64,000 bases of DNA from Arthrobacter cheniae (GTDB lineage: Bacteria; Actinomycetota; Actinomycetes; Actinomycetales; Micrococcaceae). The stretch covers positions 1-64,000 of the forward strand of contig NZ_QZVT01000007.1 of the NCBI RefSeq assembly GCF_003602275.1, read 5' to 3'. The translations under genes were made by a program, and so were the position numbers. Below the pieces are notes generated by a model that was given only the letters and a program-made list of their open reading frames with translations, searched no databases and was not told the DNA's origin. How positions within the stretch are numbered: position 1 is the first letter of the stretch; each line of letters opens with the position of its first letter. Shown in pieces: positions 44,623 to 53,054 of this stretch.

Positions 44623-47225
44623 CGGCGATCACTGCGGGGCCGAGGCAGCGGTGGACGGCCACCCTGCTTTTGTTGGTGACCCTCGTCGCCGGCATCCTGA
44701 CCGGCGCCCTGCCCGCGCAGGCGGCTCCGGGTAGCGTGCCTGCTACCACCACGACCACCGACCAGCAGCCGGTCGAGGATCCGGGGGCGTTCGCGGAGGG
44801 CCTCTCCTTCGGTCCCGAACTCGACTGGTCGACCGACAATGCCCGGGCCTACGCCGACCGCACGGGCATCACGCCGTCGTTCTTCAGCAGGCCTGTCGCC
44901 TACCCGCTCGACGACGAGGCCGAGCGGTCCCTCGAAGATCTCGCGCGCCAGGGAGCATCCCTGGGTTCGCTCGCCGTCATCACCCTCGAACCCACGGAGT
45001 CCCTCGATCAGCTCACCGAGGACGACGCCCGACGCCTCGCCGGCACCCTGAACCGCATCAGCGAGGAGTTCCGCACCGCGTTCTTCGTCCGCTTCGCGCC
45101 GGAGATGAACGGCACGTGGTTCCGGTGGGGCCAGCAGCCCGAGGACTACATCGATGCCTTCCGCACCGTTGCTGTCGCTGTCCACGCCGAGGTTCCGACC
45201 GCGGAGATGGTGTGGTCGCCGTCGTACGCGGCCGGCTATCCCTTCACCGAAGCCTACGGAGCGCTGGAAGGGCGCACGGCAGGAGCCGTCACTCCCCTCG
45301 ACACGAACGGCAACAGCCTGATCGACGCGGGCGATGACCCCTACCAGCCCTACTATCCGGGTGATGATGCCGTGGACTGGGTGGGCCTGTCCATGTACCA
45401 CTTCGGCAGCTACGAGTTCGGCAACTCCGAGCAGGGAACGACGACGGCCGAGGACGGCACGCGCGAGTACTCCGGCGCGATCACGACGTCCGTGCTGCCT
45501 GAACCGGACAAGTTCGCCGACCAGCTCGCGGGCACCTACGGAATGGCCCCCGGAGCCCCGCGCATCGATTTCGCCAGGACCTACGCGGCGGAGAAGGGCA
45601 AGCGGTTCCTGGTCCAGACCGCGGCGCTGTTCGACCCCGAGGACGCCGACAGTGCGCCCGAATCCGACATCAAGCGGGCGTGGCTCGATCAACTGTTCGA
45701 TCCCGCACTCGCAGCGCAGTACCCGGAGCTGGGCATGGTGGCCTGGCTCGAGGCGTCCCGGCTGGAGCCCGAGGCGGACGGGCACGTCGTGGACTGGGGC
45801 CTGTCAGCGGACAGTGCGACGGCGGCCGTCCTGCGCGGCACCCTCGACCGGACGCCCGGCATCATCCGTGGTCCTGTCACCGACGTCGTCGAGCAGGAGG
45901 ACGCGAACGAGTCGACGAACCAGGTATGGCAGCCGGGCGGAACGGTCAGTGCGGTCATGGGATGGCTGGTCCTGTGCGTCGTCGGACTCTTCGCCCTGGT
46001 CCTGCTGGCAGGAGTCGCCAAGCGTGTCGTACCGCAGTGGAGCTACCCCCATGAGCGGGAGCCCCGGGACGCCCGGATCGACCTCCTCCGCAGCTGGATC
46101 ATCACCTCGGTCGTGGTCACCCATATCGAGGTGGCCGGGCCGTGGTCCTTCATCTCACGCAACCTCATCGGCACCATCACGGGCGCGGAACTGTTCGTCC
46201 TGCTGTCCGGGGTGGTGCTGGGAATGGTCCACCCCATCGCCGTGGAACGGCGGGGAGCCCTGGCTGCTGCGAAGGCCACCTCGCGCCGGGCACTGAAGCT
46301 CTACCTGACGGCCCTCGCGGTGGTGATCACCGTCTACCTGCTCTCCCTGGTGCCCTTCATCGATGCCTCCGTGCTGACCACCTTCACGGACCGTGGGACC
46401 GGCGGGGCGGGCACCGAAGCCGCAGGCCGCATGTACGACCTCTACCCGAACGTGCAGCGACTGTTCGACTATCCACCGGCCGGTTACGCCGTGCGGGACC
46501 TGCTGCTGCTGAACATGGGCCCGTGGGCGTTCAACATCATGGGCCTCTACGTGGTGCTGACCCTCACGGTTCCCCTGCTGGTCCTGATGCTCAGGAAGAA
46601 GCTGTGGTGGCTTCTCCTGGCCATCAGCTGGGCTCTCTACCTGCTCGATGCGATCTTCTCCCTGCGGGTGCTGAACTCCCAGTTCCAGGATGTCTTCCCG
46701 CTGCTGACCTGGCAGGTGATCTTCGTCCACGGCGTAGTCCTCGGCTTCCACCGCCGGGCCATCATCGACGCGCTGAGCACGCGGAAGGGGAAGATCCTGG
46801 TCGTTGCCCTCACCGGCAGCTACGCACTGGTGCTCGGGACGCTGTGGCTCAACCATGCGCTGGGGGTCGGGCTCCCGTTCGTTTCCCCAGGCTTCTACGA
46901 GACCCTGTACGAGTCCGCGTACGTGCGGGTGTCCCTCCAACCCGGCAGGCTCGTCAACCTGGCCTTCTTCATCCTTGCCGCACACGTGATCCTGACCTCG
47001 TTCTGGCGACCGATCAGCAGGTTGACGGGCTGGTTGTACGTTCCGCTGGGGCGCGCGAGCCTGTACGTGTTCATCGTCCACGTCTACTTCGTGCTCATGG
47101 TCGGCAACCTGCCGGGCCTGGACCGATCGAGCTTTTGGCAGGGCTTCGTCATCCACGCCGTGGTGACCCTGGTCATCTGGGTCATGGTGAGGAAGAAGTT
47201 CCTCTTCTCCGTCATTCCCAACTAG
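44619..47225 (+). CDS. Fusion of a GH26-like glycosidase domain to an OpgC-type acyltransferase
   Basis: This 868-aa protein has a signal peptide (about 1-36), a GH26-like extracellular domain (about 55-415), then one helix and an OpgC-type (PF10129) membrane acyltransferase (about 485-865, IDLLRSWIITSVVVTHIEV start and VIFVHGVVLGFH). The likely acid/base Glu is E162 (FAPEMNGTWFRWG). At the usual nucleophile position, where GH26 has AE(F/T)G, the sequence is LVQTAALF (331-338), without Glu, so hydrolysis is doubtful and the domain may only bind polysaccharide. OpgC succinylates glucans in Gram-negatives. It is coupled to the glycan synthase and probably decorates its product. Confidence 0.82.
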   Translation: MTAITAGPRQRWTATLLLLVTLVAGILTGALPAQAAPGSVPATTTTTDQQPVEDPGAFAEGLSFGPELDWSTDNARAYADRTGITPSFFSRPVAYPLDDEAERSLEDLARQGASLGSLAVITLEPTESLDQLTEDDARRLAGTLNRISEEFRTAFFVRFAPEMNGTWFRWGQQPEDYIDAFRTVAVAVHAEVPTAEMVWSPSYAAGYPFTEAYGALEGRTAGAVTPLDTNGNSLIDAGDDPYQPYYPGDDAVDWVGLSMYHFGSYEFGNSEQGTTTAEDGTREYSGAITTSVLPEPDKFADQLAGTYGMAPGAPRIDFARTYAAEKGKRFLVQTAALFDPEDADSAPESDIKRAWLDQLFDPALAAQYPELGMVAWLEASRLEPEADGHVVDWGLSADSATAAVLRGTLDRTPGIIRGPVTDVVEQEDANESTNQVWQPGGTVSAVMGWLVLCVVGLFALVLLAGVAKRVVPQWSYPHEREPRDARIDLLRSWIITSVVVTHIEVAGPWSFISRNLIGTITGAELFVLLSGVVLGMVHPIAVERRGALAAAKATSRRALKLYLTALAVVITVYLLSLVPFIDASVLTTFTDRGTGGAGTEAAGRMYDLYPNVQRLFDYPPAGYAVRDLLLLNMGPWAFNIMGLYVVLTLTVPLLVLMLRKKLWWLLLAISWALYLLDAIFSLRVLNSQFQDVFPLLTWQVIFVHGVVLGFHRRAIIDALSTRKGKILVVALTGSYALVLGTLWLNHALGVGLPFVSPGFYETLYESAYVRVSLQPGRLVNLAFFILAAHVILTSFWRPISRLTGWLYVPLGRASLYVFIVHVYFVLMVGNLPGLDRSSFWQGFVIHAVVTLVIWVMVRKKFLFSVIPN

Positions 47226-47228
47226 GGA

Positions 47229-47249
47229 CCGGCCTGCAGGCGAGGCCGG
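47229..47249. terminator. Hairpin between convergent genes
   Basis: A 7-bp perfect stem (47229-47235 with 47243-47249) and 7-base loop lie 4 bases after the fusion gene stop and 29 before the DUF1992 stop. There is no T-run, so termination strength is uncertain. Confidence 0.45.
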
Positions 47250-47277
47250 AACGAAGCGTCCTACCCGCGACCCGCAC

Positions 47278-47964
47278 TCAGCTGGAGCCGCGCCAGACCC
47301 GGCGCCAGAAGGTCGCTTTCACAGGCTCGGGCGGAGCGGCGGCCTCGGCTGCCCGGCGGGACGCCTCCCGGCGCTCGCGCCAGCGCTCCACTTCGGCGTC
47401 GACGTCGCGGAGCTTCGTGATGACGGGTGGGCCGCCGAGGAGCTGTCGTCGCGCATCGATGACGCGGTAGTTGAAGTCCTCGAGGACCTCCCGCACCTGT
47501 TTCTCGGTGTACTGGCGGTCGAGGCGGTCGTCCAGCTCGGCGTCCTCCGTCCGCAGCAGGATGGCCCGCGGTCCCAGACCCGTGATGTTCTCGCGCTGGA
47601 TCAGGCCCTTGACCCACCAGTCGGGGTCGTGGGCCTCCCCCAGCCCCGGGATCGGCTTACCGGCCAGCGCGAGGTTGTCGAATTCGCCGCGCGCTATGGC
47701 ACGGTCGACGATCAGCCGTGCTCGCTTGACCTCGTCCTCGCCCTCGCGCAGCGGCGCCAGCTCGCCGTTCGGTGCGTCGCCGTCGTCGTTCTGGCGTGCC
47801 AGTTCAGCCATCACGTCCGATGGATCGCCGCCGTCACGCGCCGCACGATACTGGCTTGCCTTCCGCAATCGCTCCTCGTGCTCCCTGGACCCGCTGATGC
47901 CGCTGCCCTCCCGCGTCGTTTCCGCCTCGACTCCAGTATTCCGAGGCCGCGACAGGGCGTGCAA
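47278..47964 (-). CDS. DUF1992 (DnaJ homologue C28-like) protein
   Basis: This protein of about 228 aa contains the DUF1992 core (DRAIARGEFDNLALAGKPIPG, DPDWWVKGLIQRENI, NYRVIDARRQLLGGPPVIT). Family function is unknown, with no J-domain here. The start is uncertain: the coding pattern reaches back to REHEERLRKASQYRAARD, and the TTG at 47964 with AGGGA before it is the best candidate; the frame runs on into the repeat region, which is not coding. No membrane segments. Confidence 0.8.
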   Translation of the reverse strand: MHALSRPRNTGVEAETTREGSGISGSREHEERLRKASQYRAARDGGDPSDVMAELARQNDDGDAPNGELAPLREGEDEVKRARLIVDRAIARGEFDNLALAGKPIPGLGEAHDPDWWVKGLIQRENITGLGPRAILLRTEDAELDDRLDRQYTEKQVREVLEDFNYRVIDARRQLLGGPPVITKLRDVDAEVERWRERREASRRAAEAAAPPEPVKATFWRRVWRGSS

Positions 47965-48067
47965 CCCATTTCCCTGGGCCGGACGGGCTGGCGGTGCGGA
48001 GCCGCTGCGTGTGGGTTCGGGTGTGGTTGCGTGCGGGTGCGGAGTGCGGGCTGTGCCGCGTGCGGGC

Positions 48068-48414
48068 GCGACACACGGTTGCGGGTGCGCTGGCGTGCGG
48101 GCGCGACGCTCGTTCACGGCTTCAGCGGACAAACCGGCCGGACGACGGCGTGTCCTGGTGCGACACACGGTTCCCGCGCAAAAGACGTGAACGACGGCCG
48201 TTCGAGCACGCCCCGGAACCACCCCGGACGACGGCGTGTCCCGGCGCGACACACGGTTGCGGGTGCGCTGGCGTGCGGGCGCGACGCTCGTTCACGGCTT
48301 CAGCGGACAAACCGGCCGGACGACGGCGTGTCCTGGCGCGACACACGGTTCCCGCGCAAAAGACGTGAACGACGGCCGTTCGAGCAGGCTGCGGAACCAC
48401 GCCGGACGACGGCG
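48068..48414. repeat. 178-bp tandem duplication with a 13-bp repeated core
   Basis: Unit 1 is 48068-48245 and unit 2 is 48246-48414. The first 141 bases of each differ, as far as I can read, at one position. Each unit also holds two copies of GCGACACACGGTT (48068, 48160, 48246, 48338), spaced 92, 86 and 92, and of a following GGACGACGGCGTGTCC-like element. Open frames crossing it do not look like protein. The 499 bases from 47965 to 48463 contain only this and a degenerate TGCGGG-rich stretch before it. Confidence 0.85.
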
Positions 48415-48463
48415 GCGGGCCGCCCTCGAAGGGTGACCCGTCGCCGGCCGGGGAAGCGAGGAG

Positions 48464-50206
48464 CTAGACCAGCCAGACCGTCGTGCCGGCGGGCAGCCTG
48501 CCGTCCTCCAGGGGCGAGCTGCTCAGCAGCACCGTCCCCGCGGGCAGGTCCACCGGAACCGAGCCGAAGTTGGTGATGCTGTGCCAGCCACTCGGACGCG
48601 TGAAATGCAGGACGTCGGCGGAGGGCTCGTCGATCCACTCGAACTCCTCCTCCCCCTGCAGCTCGCGCCGCAACTCGAGCGCGCGGCGGTAGAAGCTGAG
48701 GGTGGAAGCGGCGTCGCCCTCCTGCACCTCGACGGCGTACTCGCCGAACCAGGAAGGCTGCGGCAGGTGCGCCCCTGCGAAGCCGAAGCCGAAGGACTCC
48801 CCGTCGGCCGTCCATGGGAGTGGCACCCGGCACCCGTCGCGGCCCACGTCCACGCCCCGGTTACGGAAGAACGTGGGGTCCTGGCGATCCTCGTCGGCGA
48901 TGTCGGCGACCTCGTGCAGGCCGAGCTCCTCCCCCTGGTAGAGGTAGGCGGAGCCGGGCAGGGCGAGCATGAGCTGCGAGACGGCGCGCGCGCGGCGCTC
49001 ACCGAGCTCCCGGTCCAGTTCCGGCTCCGTGCCGCCGCTCATCAGCCATGCCGCGCCGTCCTGACCGCCCTGACCGCCCTGGCCTGCCTTGCTGTCGTTG
49101 CTCTCGGGGCCTGCCGGCGGCAGGCCGTACCGCGTGGCATGGCGGACGACGTCGTGGTTGGAGAAGACCCAGGTCGACGACGCGCCGGAGGACGTCGCCT
49201 CGACGAGGTTCTTCGTGATGATGTCGCGGAACTGGCGGGCATCCCAGTCGGCCTTCAGCAGGTCGAAGTTGAAGGCCTGGCCGAGTCCCTCCGGGCTGGC
49301 ATAGCGGGCGCGGCGGTCGGCGTGCACCCAGGCCTCGGCGACGGCTGTACGCGGTGGGGTGTACTCGTTGAAGACCTCCCGCCACTCGGCGAACACCTCG
49401 TGGACCTCGTCGCGGTCCCAGAAGGGGTGCAACCCATTGTTGTTCCCGCCCTCGGGGCCGAGCTCGGTCTTGGACGGAAGCGGCTCGGTCATGTCCTTGG
49501 TGAGGGCATGGGCCACATCGACGCGGAACCCGTCCACGCCGCGGTCGGACCAGAAGCGGAGGGTCGTCAGGAAGTCGTCGCGGACCTCCCGGTTGTCCCA
49601 GTTCAGGTCCGGCTGCTCCCGGGCGAAGATGTGCATGTACCACTGGCCGTCCTCGGTGCGCTCCCATGCCGGGCCGCCGAAGACGGACTCCCAGTCCGAG
49701 GGGGCCTCGTCCCCGTTCGGTCCCCTGCCGTCGCGGAAGATGTACCGGTTGCGGGCGGCGGAATCCCTCGGGGACGCCAGCGCCTCCCGGAACCAGGCGT
49801 GCCGGTTGGAGGTGTGGTTGGGAACGATGTCCGCGACGAGCTTGATACCCGCCTCGTGCAGCGCGGAGATCATCTCGTCGAAGTCCTCGAGCGTGCCCAG
49901 CTTGGGATCGACGTCGCGGTAGTCGTCGACGTCGTACCCGCCGTCCGCGAGCGCGGAGGGGTAGAAGGGGCTGAGCCACACGGCGTCCACACCGAGTGCC
50001 TTCAAGTACGGGATGCGGGACGTGATGCCCTTCAGGTCGCCGATGCCGTCGCCGTTGGAATCGGCGAAGCTCCGCGGATAGATCTGGTACACGGCGGCCT
50101 GGCGCCACCAGTCCGGATCCTGCATGCGCTCGGCAAGAGCTTCGGGAGCGAGCTGCGCAGTGGCGTCAACGGCTGATTCGACGCCGGGGTTGACGGTTGA
50201 AGTCAC
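48464..50206 (-). CDS. GH13 alpha-glucosidase/oligo-1,6-glucosidase
   Basis: This 580-aa TIM-barrel glycosidase has the GH13 conserved regions in order: DIVPNHTS, GFRVDVAHAL (nucleophile Asp), AVAEAW (acid/base Glu) and FSNHDVVR (third Asp). The N-terminal AAVYQIYPRSFADSNGDGIGDLKGI is typical of alpha-1,4- and alpha-1,6-glucosidases acting on maltose or isomaltose inside the cell; there is no signal peptide. The GTG at 50206 with GAGGGA upstream was chosen over the longer frame, which crosses repeats. No sugar regulator lies beside it. Confidence 0.92.
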   Translation of the reverse strand: MTSTVNPGVESAVDATAQLAPEALAERMQDPDWWRQAAVYQIYPRSFADSNGDGIGDLKGITSRIPYLKALGVDAVWLSPFYPSALADGGYDVDDYRDVDPKLGTLEDFDEMISALHEAGIKLVADIVPNHTSNRHAWFREALASPRDSAARNRYIFRDGRGPNGDEAPSDWESVFGGPAWERTEDGQWYMHIFAREQPDLNWDNREVRDDFLTTLRFWSDRGVDGFRVDVAHALTKDMTEPLPSKTELGPEGGNNNGLHPFWDRDEVHEVFAEWREVFNEYTPPRTAVAEAWVHADRRARYASPEGLGQAFNFDLLKADWDARQFRDIITKNLVEATSSGASSTWVFSNHDVVRHATRYGLPPAGPESNDSKAGQGGQGGQDGAAWLMSGGTEPELDRELGERRARAVSQLMLALPGSAYLYQGEELGLHEVADIADEDRQDPTFFRNRGVDVGRDGCRVPLPWTADGESFGFGFAGAHLPQPSWFGEYAVEVQEGDAASTLSFYRRALELRRELQGEEEFEWIDEPSADVLHFTRPSGWHSITNFGSVPVDLPAGTVLLSSSPLEDGRLPAGTTVWLV

Positions 50207-50393
50207 GGGTTTGGTCCCTCTTACTGCGTGGGGGGATGAATGTATCGGCGGGGCAGGGCCGGAGAGGGGGCCTCGTTCCACGCACAGCATTCTTCTTACG
50301 GGAGGGATCAGAGGCGTGTCAATCGAGCGACGACGGCCTGCGGGGCCTTGCGGCGGACGCCCCGGCTTGCCCTGGCGCCCCAGCGCCCGATGC

Positions 50394-50463
50394 ATGTGAT
50401 CACACCGGTTCGCCGCAGAGCCCGGCGCATGCGATCGCACCGATTCGCCGCAGGGCCCGGCCT
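50394..50463. repeat. 35-bp tandem duplicate with paired palindromes
   Basis: Units 50394-50428 and 50429-50463 are near copies. Each starts with a perfect 10-bp palindrome, TGTGATCACA (50395-50404) and TGCGATCGCA (50430-50439); the two differences between them fall at mirror positions, so the dyad is kept. They lie between the divergent glucosidase and SDR starts in a 367-bp region that holds no other supported element. Confidence 0.65.
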
Positions 50464-50573
50464 GTGCGCTTGCAGGAATTCAGGGCAAAAACCCGGCCCT
50501 GCGCTGCTGCACCGAGGCCGCAGCCGTAGCCGCCCGCCGGAATTATTCAGAGGCCTGATCAATTGCACCAAGC

Positions 50574-51239
50574 ATGACAACTATTGCGATCATCGGAGCA
50601 GGACGCGGCCTCGGCGCCGCGGTGGCACGGCGTTTCGGGGCCGAAGGGTTCTCCGTCGCCCTCATCTCCCGCAGCCAGGGAAAGCTGGACGCCCTCGCTG
50701 AGGACCTCGGCAAGGAAGGCATCCAGGCCCGCGGGTTCGCCGCCGACGTCCGTGATCCGGAGTCCATCGCCGCGGCACTCGAGGCAGCCACCGAGACTCT
50801 CGGGCCCATCGAGGTGCTGCAGTACAGCCCCCTTCCGCAGAAGGACTTCATGCGGCCCGTCCTGGAGACGACTCCGGCCGACCTCAAGGGCCCGGTGGAG
50901 TTCTCCATCTACGGCCCGGTGGCAGCCGTCCACCAGGTTCTTCCCGGCATGCGGTTCCTCGGCGAGAACCGCGGCACCATTTTGTTCATCAACGGTGGTT
51001 CGGCCGTGAAGCCGGGCCGTGCCGTCACGGGTACGTCGGTCGCCTTCGCCGGCCAGGCCGCCTACGCCCAGCTGCTGCACGAGGTGCTCGGCGAGGAGGG
51101 GATCCATGTGTCGCAGCTCATCATCGGCGGCCGGATCATCGAGGGCGACCCCGAGAAGGACCCCGCTGTCCTGGCCGGGGTCATCTGGAATCTCCACGCG
51201 GAGCGGAGCACTTTCCGCCACCAGATCAGCGCCGACTGA
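50574..51239 (+). CDS. SDR family NAD(P)-dependent oxidoreductase
   Basis: This 221-aa SDR has an N-terminal IAIIGAGRGLGAAVARRFG. The YxxxK position reads FAGQAAYAQLL, with Lys absent, so catalysis may be altered. The overall pattern resembles the SDR-like proteins next to TetR-type stress regulators in actinobacteria. No good ribosome site before the ATG; it may be leaderless. Followed by another SDR gene after 28 bases. Confidence 0.85.
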   Translation: MTTIAIIGAGRGLGAAVARRFGAEGFSVALISRSQGKLDALAEDLGKEGIQARGFAADVRDPESIAAALEAATETLGPIEVLQYSPLPQKDFMRPVLETTPADLKGPVEFSIYGPVAAVHQVLPGMRFLGENRGTILFINGGSAVKPGRAVTGTSVAFAGQAAYAQLLHEVLGEEGIHVSQLIIGGRIIEGDPEKDPAVLAGVIWNLHAERSTFRHQISAD

Positions 51240-51267
51240 TTCCCTCCCGCCGGCGAAGGAGAACACC

Positions 51268-52095
51268 ATGAGCAAGATCTGGTTCATCACCGGGACATCC
51301 CGCGGCTTCGGCCGTGAGTGGGCGGAAGCCGCCCTCGAGCGGGGAGATTCCGTCGCTGCCACCGCGCGCAGCACCGACAGCCTCACGGCCCTGGTCGATA
51401 CGTACGGCGATCGGATCCTGCCGCTGGCACTCGACGTGACCGACCGCGCAGCCGTCTTCGCCGCCGTCCGGCAGGCGCAGGAGCGCTTCGGCAGGCTCGA
51501 CGTCGTCATCAACAACGCGGGCTACGGGCAATTCGGCATGGTCGAGGAACTGTCGGAGGCCGAGGTACGCGATCAGCTCGAGACGAACCTCTTCGGTGCC
51601 GTCTGGGTCACCCAGGCCGCACTTCCGTACCTCCGCGCTCAGGGCAGTGGCCACATCATCCAGGTGTCCTCGATCGGCGGTATCTCGGCCTTTCCGACCG
51701 TCGGCGCGTACCACGCGTCGAAGTGGGCCCTCGAAGGGCTCAGCCAGGCGCTGTCCCAGGAGGTTGCCGGGTTCGGCGTCAAGGTCACGCTGATCGAGCC
51801 GGGCGGGTTCTCGACCGACTGGGGCGGCAGCTCCGCGAAGCACGCCACCGCGATCCCCGCCTACGACGGCGTCCGGGAGCAGGCCGCGAACCGACCGAGC
51901 CGTGCCGGGACTCCCGGCGACCCCACGGCGACACGCGGACCCATCCTCACGATCGTCGACAGCGACGATCCGCCGCTGCGCGCGTTCTTCGGCGAGGCAC
52001 CGCTCGGCATTGCGAAGGCGGACTACGAGTCGCGGCTGGCGTCGTGGGAGAAATGGCAGCCGGTGGCCGTCGAGGCCCACGGCGGCAAGGACTGA
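51268..52095 (+). CDS. SDR family oxidoreductase (classical)
   Basis: This 275-aa SDR has FITGTSRGFGREWAEAAL, the NNAGYGQFG strand, and the full YHASKWALEG (YxxxK). It fits the large subgroup of 3-oxoacyl or retinol dehydrogenase-like SDRs used in oxidative stress or catabolism. AAGGAG precedes the ATG at 51268. It forms an operon with the SDR before and the dehydrogenase after. Confidence 0.92.
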   Translation: MSKIWFITGTSRGFGREWAEAALERGDSVAATARSTDSLTALVDTYGDRILPLALDVTDRAAVFAAVRQAQERFGRLDVVINNAGYGQFGMVEELSEAEVRDQLETNLFGAVWVTQAALPYLRAQGSGHIIQVSSIGGISAFPTVGAYHASKWALEGLSQALSQEVAGFGVKVTLIEPGGFSTDWGGSSAKHATAIPAYDGVREQAANRPSRAGTPGDPTATRGPILTIVDSDDPPLRAFFGEAPLGIAKADYESRLASWEKWQPVAVEAHGGKD

Positions 52096-52150
52096 ACTAG
52101 GCCCGACGCAATACTGTCGTGGGGACATCAACCAGCACCCGGAGGACTTC

Positions 52151-52996
52151 ATGAAGATCGCACTGCTCGGCGTCGGACGTATGGGACACGAACTCGGTGT
52201 GCACCTGCTGCAGGCCGGCCATGAGGTGACCGCCTGGAACCGTACGGCCGCCGCTGCGGAAGGCCTGCGCGACGCGGGGGCCACGCAGGCGCCCTCCCCC
52301 GAGGACGCCGTTCGGAACGCGGACGTCGTGATGACCGTGCTCTTCGGGCCGGACACCGTCCGGGAGGTGGTGCTCTCCGGCCTGGAGATCCCGGCCGAGG
52401 CCGTCTGGTTCGACGTCACCACGGTCTCGCCCGAGGACGCCCGCGAGTTCGCCGACTACGCCTCGGCGGCCGGCATCCGCTATGTGCACGGCCCCGTCAT
52501 CGGAAGCCTCGCCCCGGCGCGGGCCGGTCAGCTGGGCGTTCTGCTCGGCGGAGCGGAGGAGGACGTCGACGTCGTCGAGCCCCTCGCGATGCTCTGGGGT
52601 GACGCCGAGCGCCTGCGCCGCGTCGCGACGCCGTCGGACGCCGCCACCGGGAAGCTGCTCGCGAACCTCGCCCTCGGCGTCACGCTGCAGGGACTCGTCG
52701 AGGCCCTGCGCCTCGGCAAGGCGAACGGATTGGACGCCCCTGCCGTGCTGGATCTGCTGAAGGGCACCGGTCTCGGCGTCATCGCCGGCATGAAGGGACT
52801 CGTGATCACCGCAGGGACCTTCGGGGACACACAGTTCTCCGCCGACCTCCTCGCGAAGGATGCACGCCTGATGCTGCGCTCCACGCCCGATCCCCTGCCG
52901 GCCGTGACCGCCGTCCTGCAGTCACTGACCGAAGCGCAGCGCGCGGGAGCCGGCGACGACGACATCGCCGTGATCGCGAAGCCCGAACTGGGCTAG
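52151..52996 (+). CDS. 6PGDH/HIBADH-type NAD(P)-dependent dehydrogenase
   Basis: This 281-aa protein starts IALLGVGRMGHELGVHLLQAGH and has the WNRTAAAAEGL strand and GKLLANLALGVTLQGLVEAL helix of 6-phosphogluconate dehydrogenase-like reductases; the substrate segment PVIGSLAPARAGQLG replaces the usual APVSGG. It resembles imine-reductase/HIBADH-like proteins. GGAGG lies before the ATG. Third gene of the small operon. Confidence 0.88.
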   Translation: MKIALLGVGRMGHELGVHLLQAGHEVTAWNRTAAAAEGLRDAGATQAPSPEDAVRNADVVMTVLFGPDTVREVVLSGLEIPAEAVWFDVTTVSPEDAREFADYASAAGIRYVHGPVIGSLAPARAGQLGVLLGGAEEDVDVVEPLAMLWGDAERLRRVATPSDAATGKLLANLALGVTLQGLVEALRLGKANGLDAPAVLDLLKGTGLGVIAGMKGLVITAGTFGDTQFSADLLAKDARLMLRSTPDPLPAVTAVLQSLTEAQRAGAGDDDIAVIAKPELG

Positions 52997-53002
52997 TGCC
53001 TT

Positions 53003-53049
53003 CACCGGCCGGCGGACTCCCCGTCCTGGTAGGGAGTCCGCCGCCGGTG
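53003..53049. terminator. Bidirectional terminator hairpin
   Basis: Arms 53003-53021 and 53032-53049 pair over about 18 bp with one bulged base and a 10-base loop. It lies between the convergent dehydrogenase stop (52996) and the mmsA stop (53055), so it serves both. Confidence 0.8.
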
Positions 53050-53054
53050 CGGGG

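Noticed and set aside
48068-48414. CRISPR-like array
   Set aside because: Only two long units with nearly identical sequence throughout; there are no distinct spacers and no cas genes.
47629-48576. Long rightward open frames through the repeat region
   Set aside because: They cross the tandem duplication, are Arg-rich with no domain, and overlap the DUF1992 gene. High GC content explains the lack of stops.
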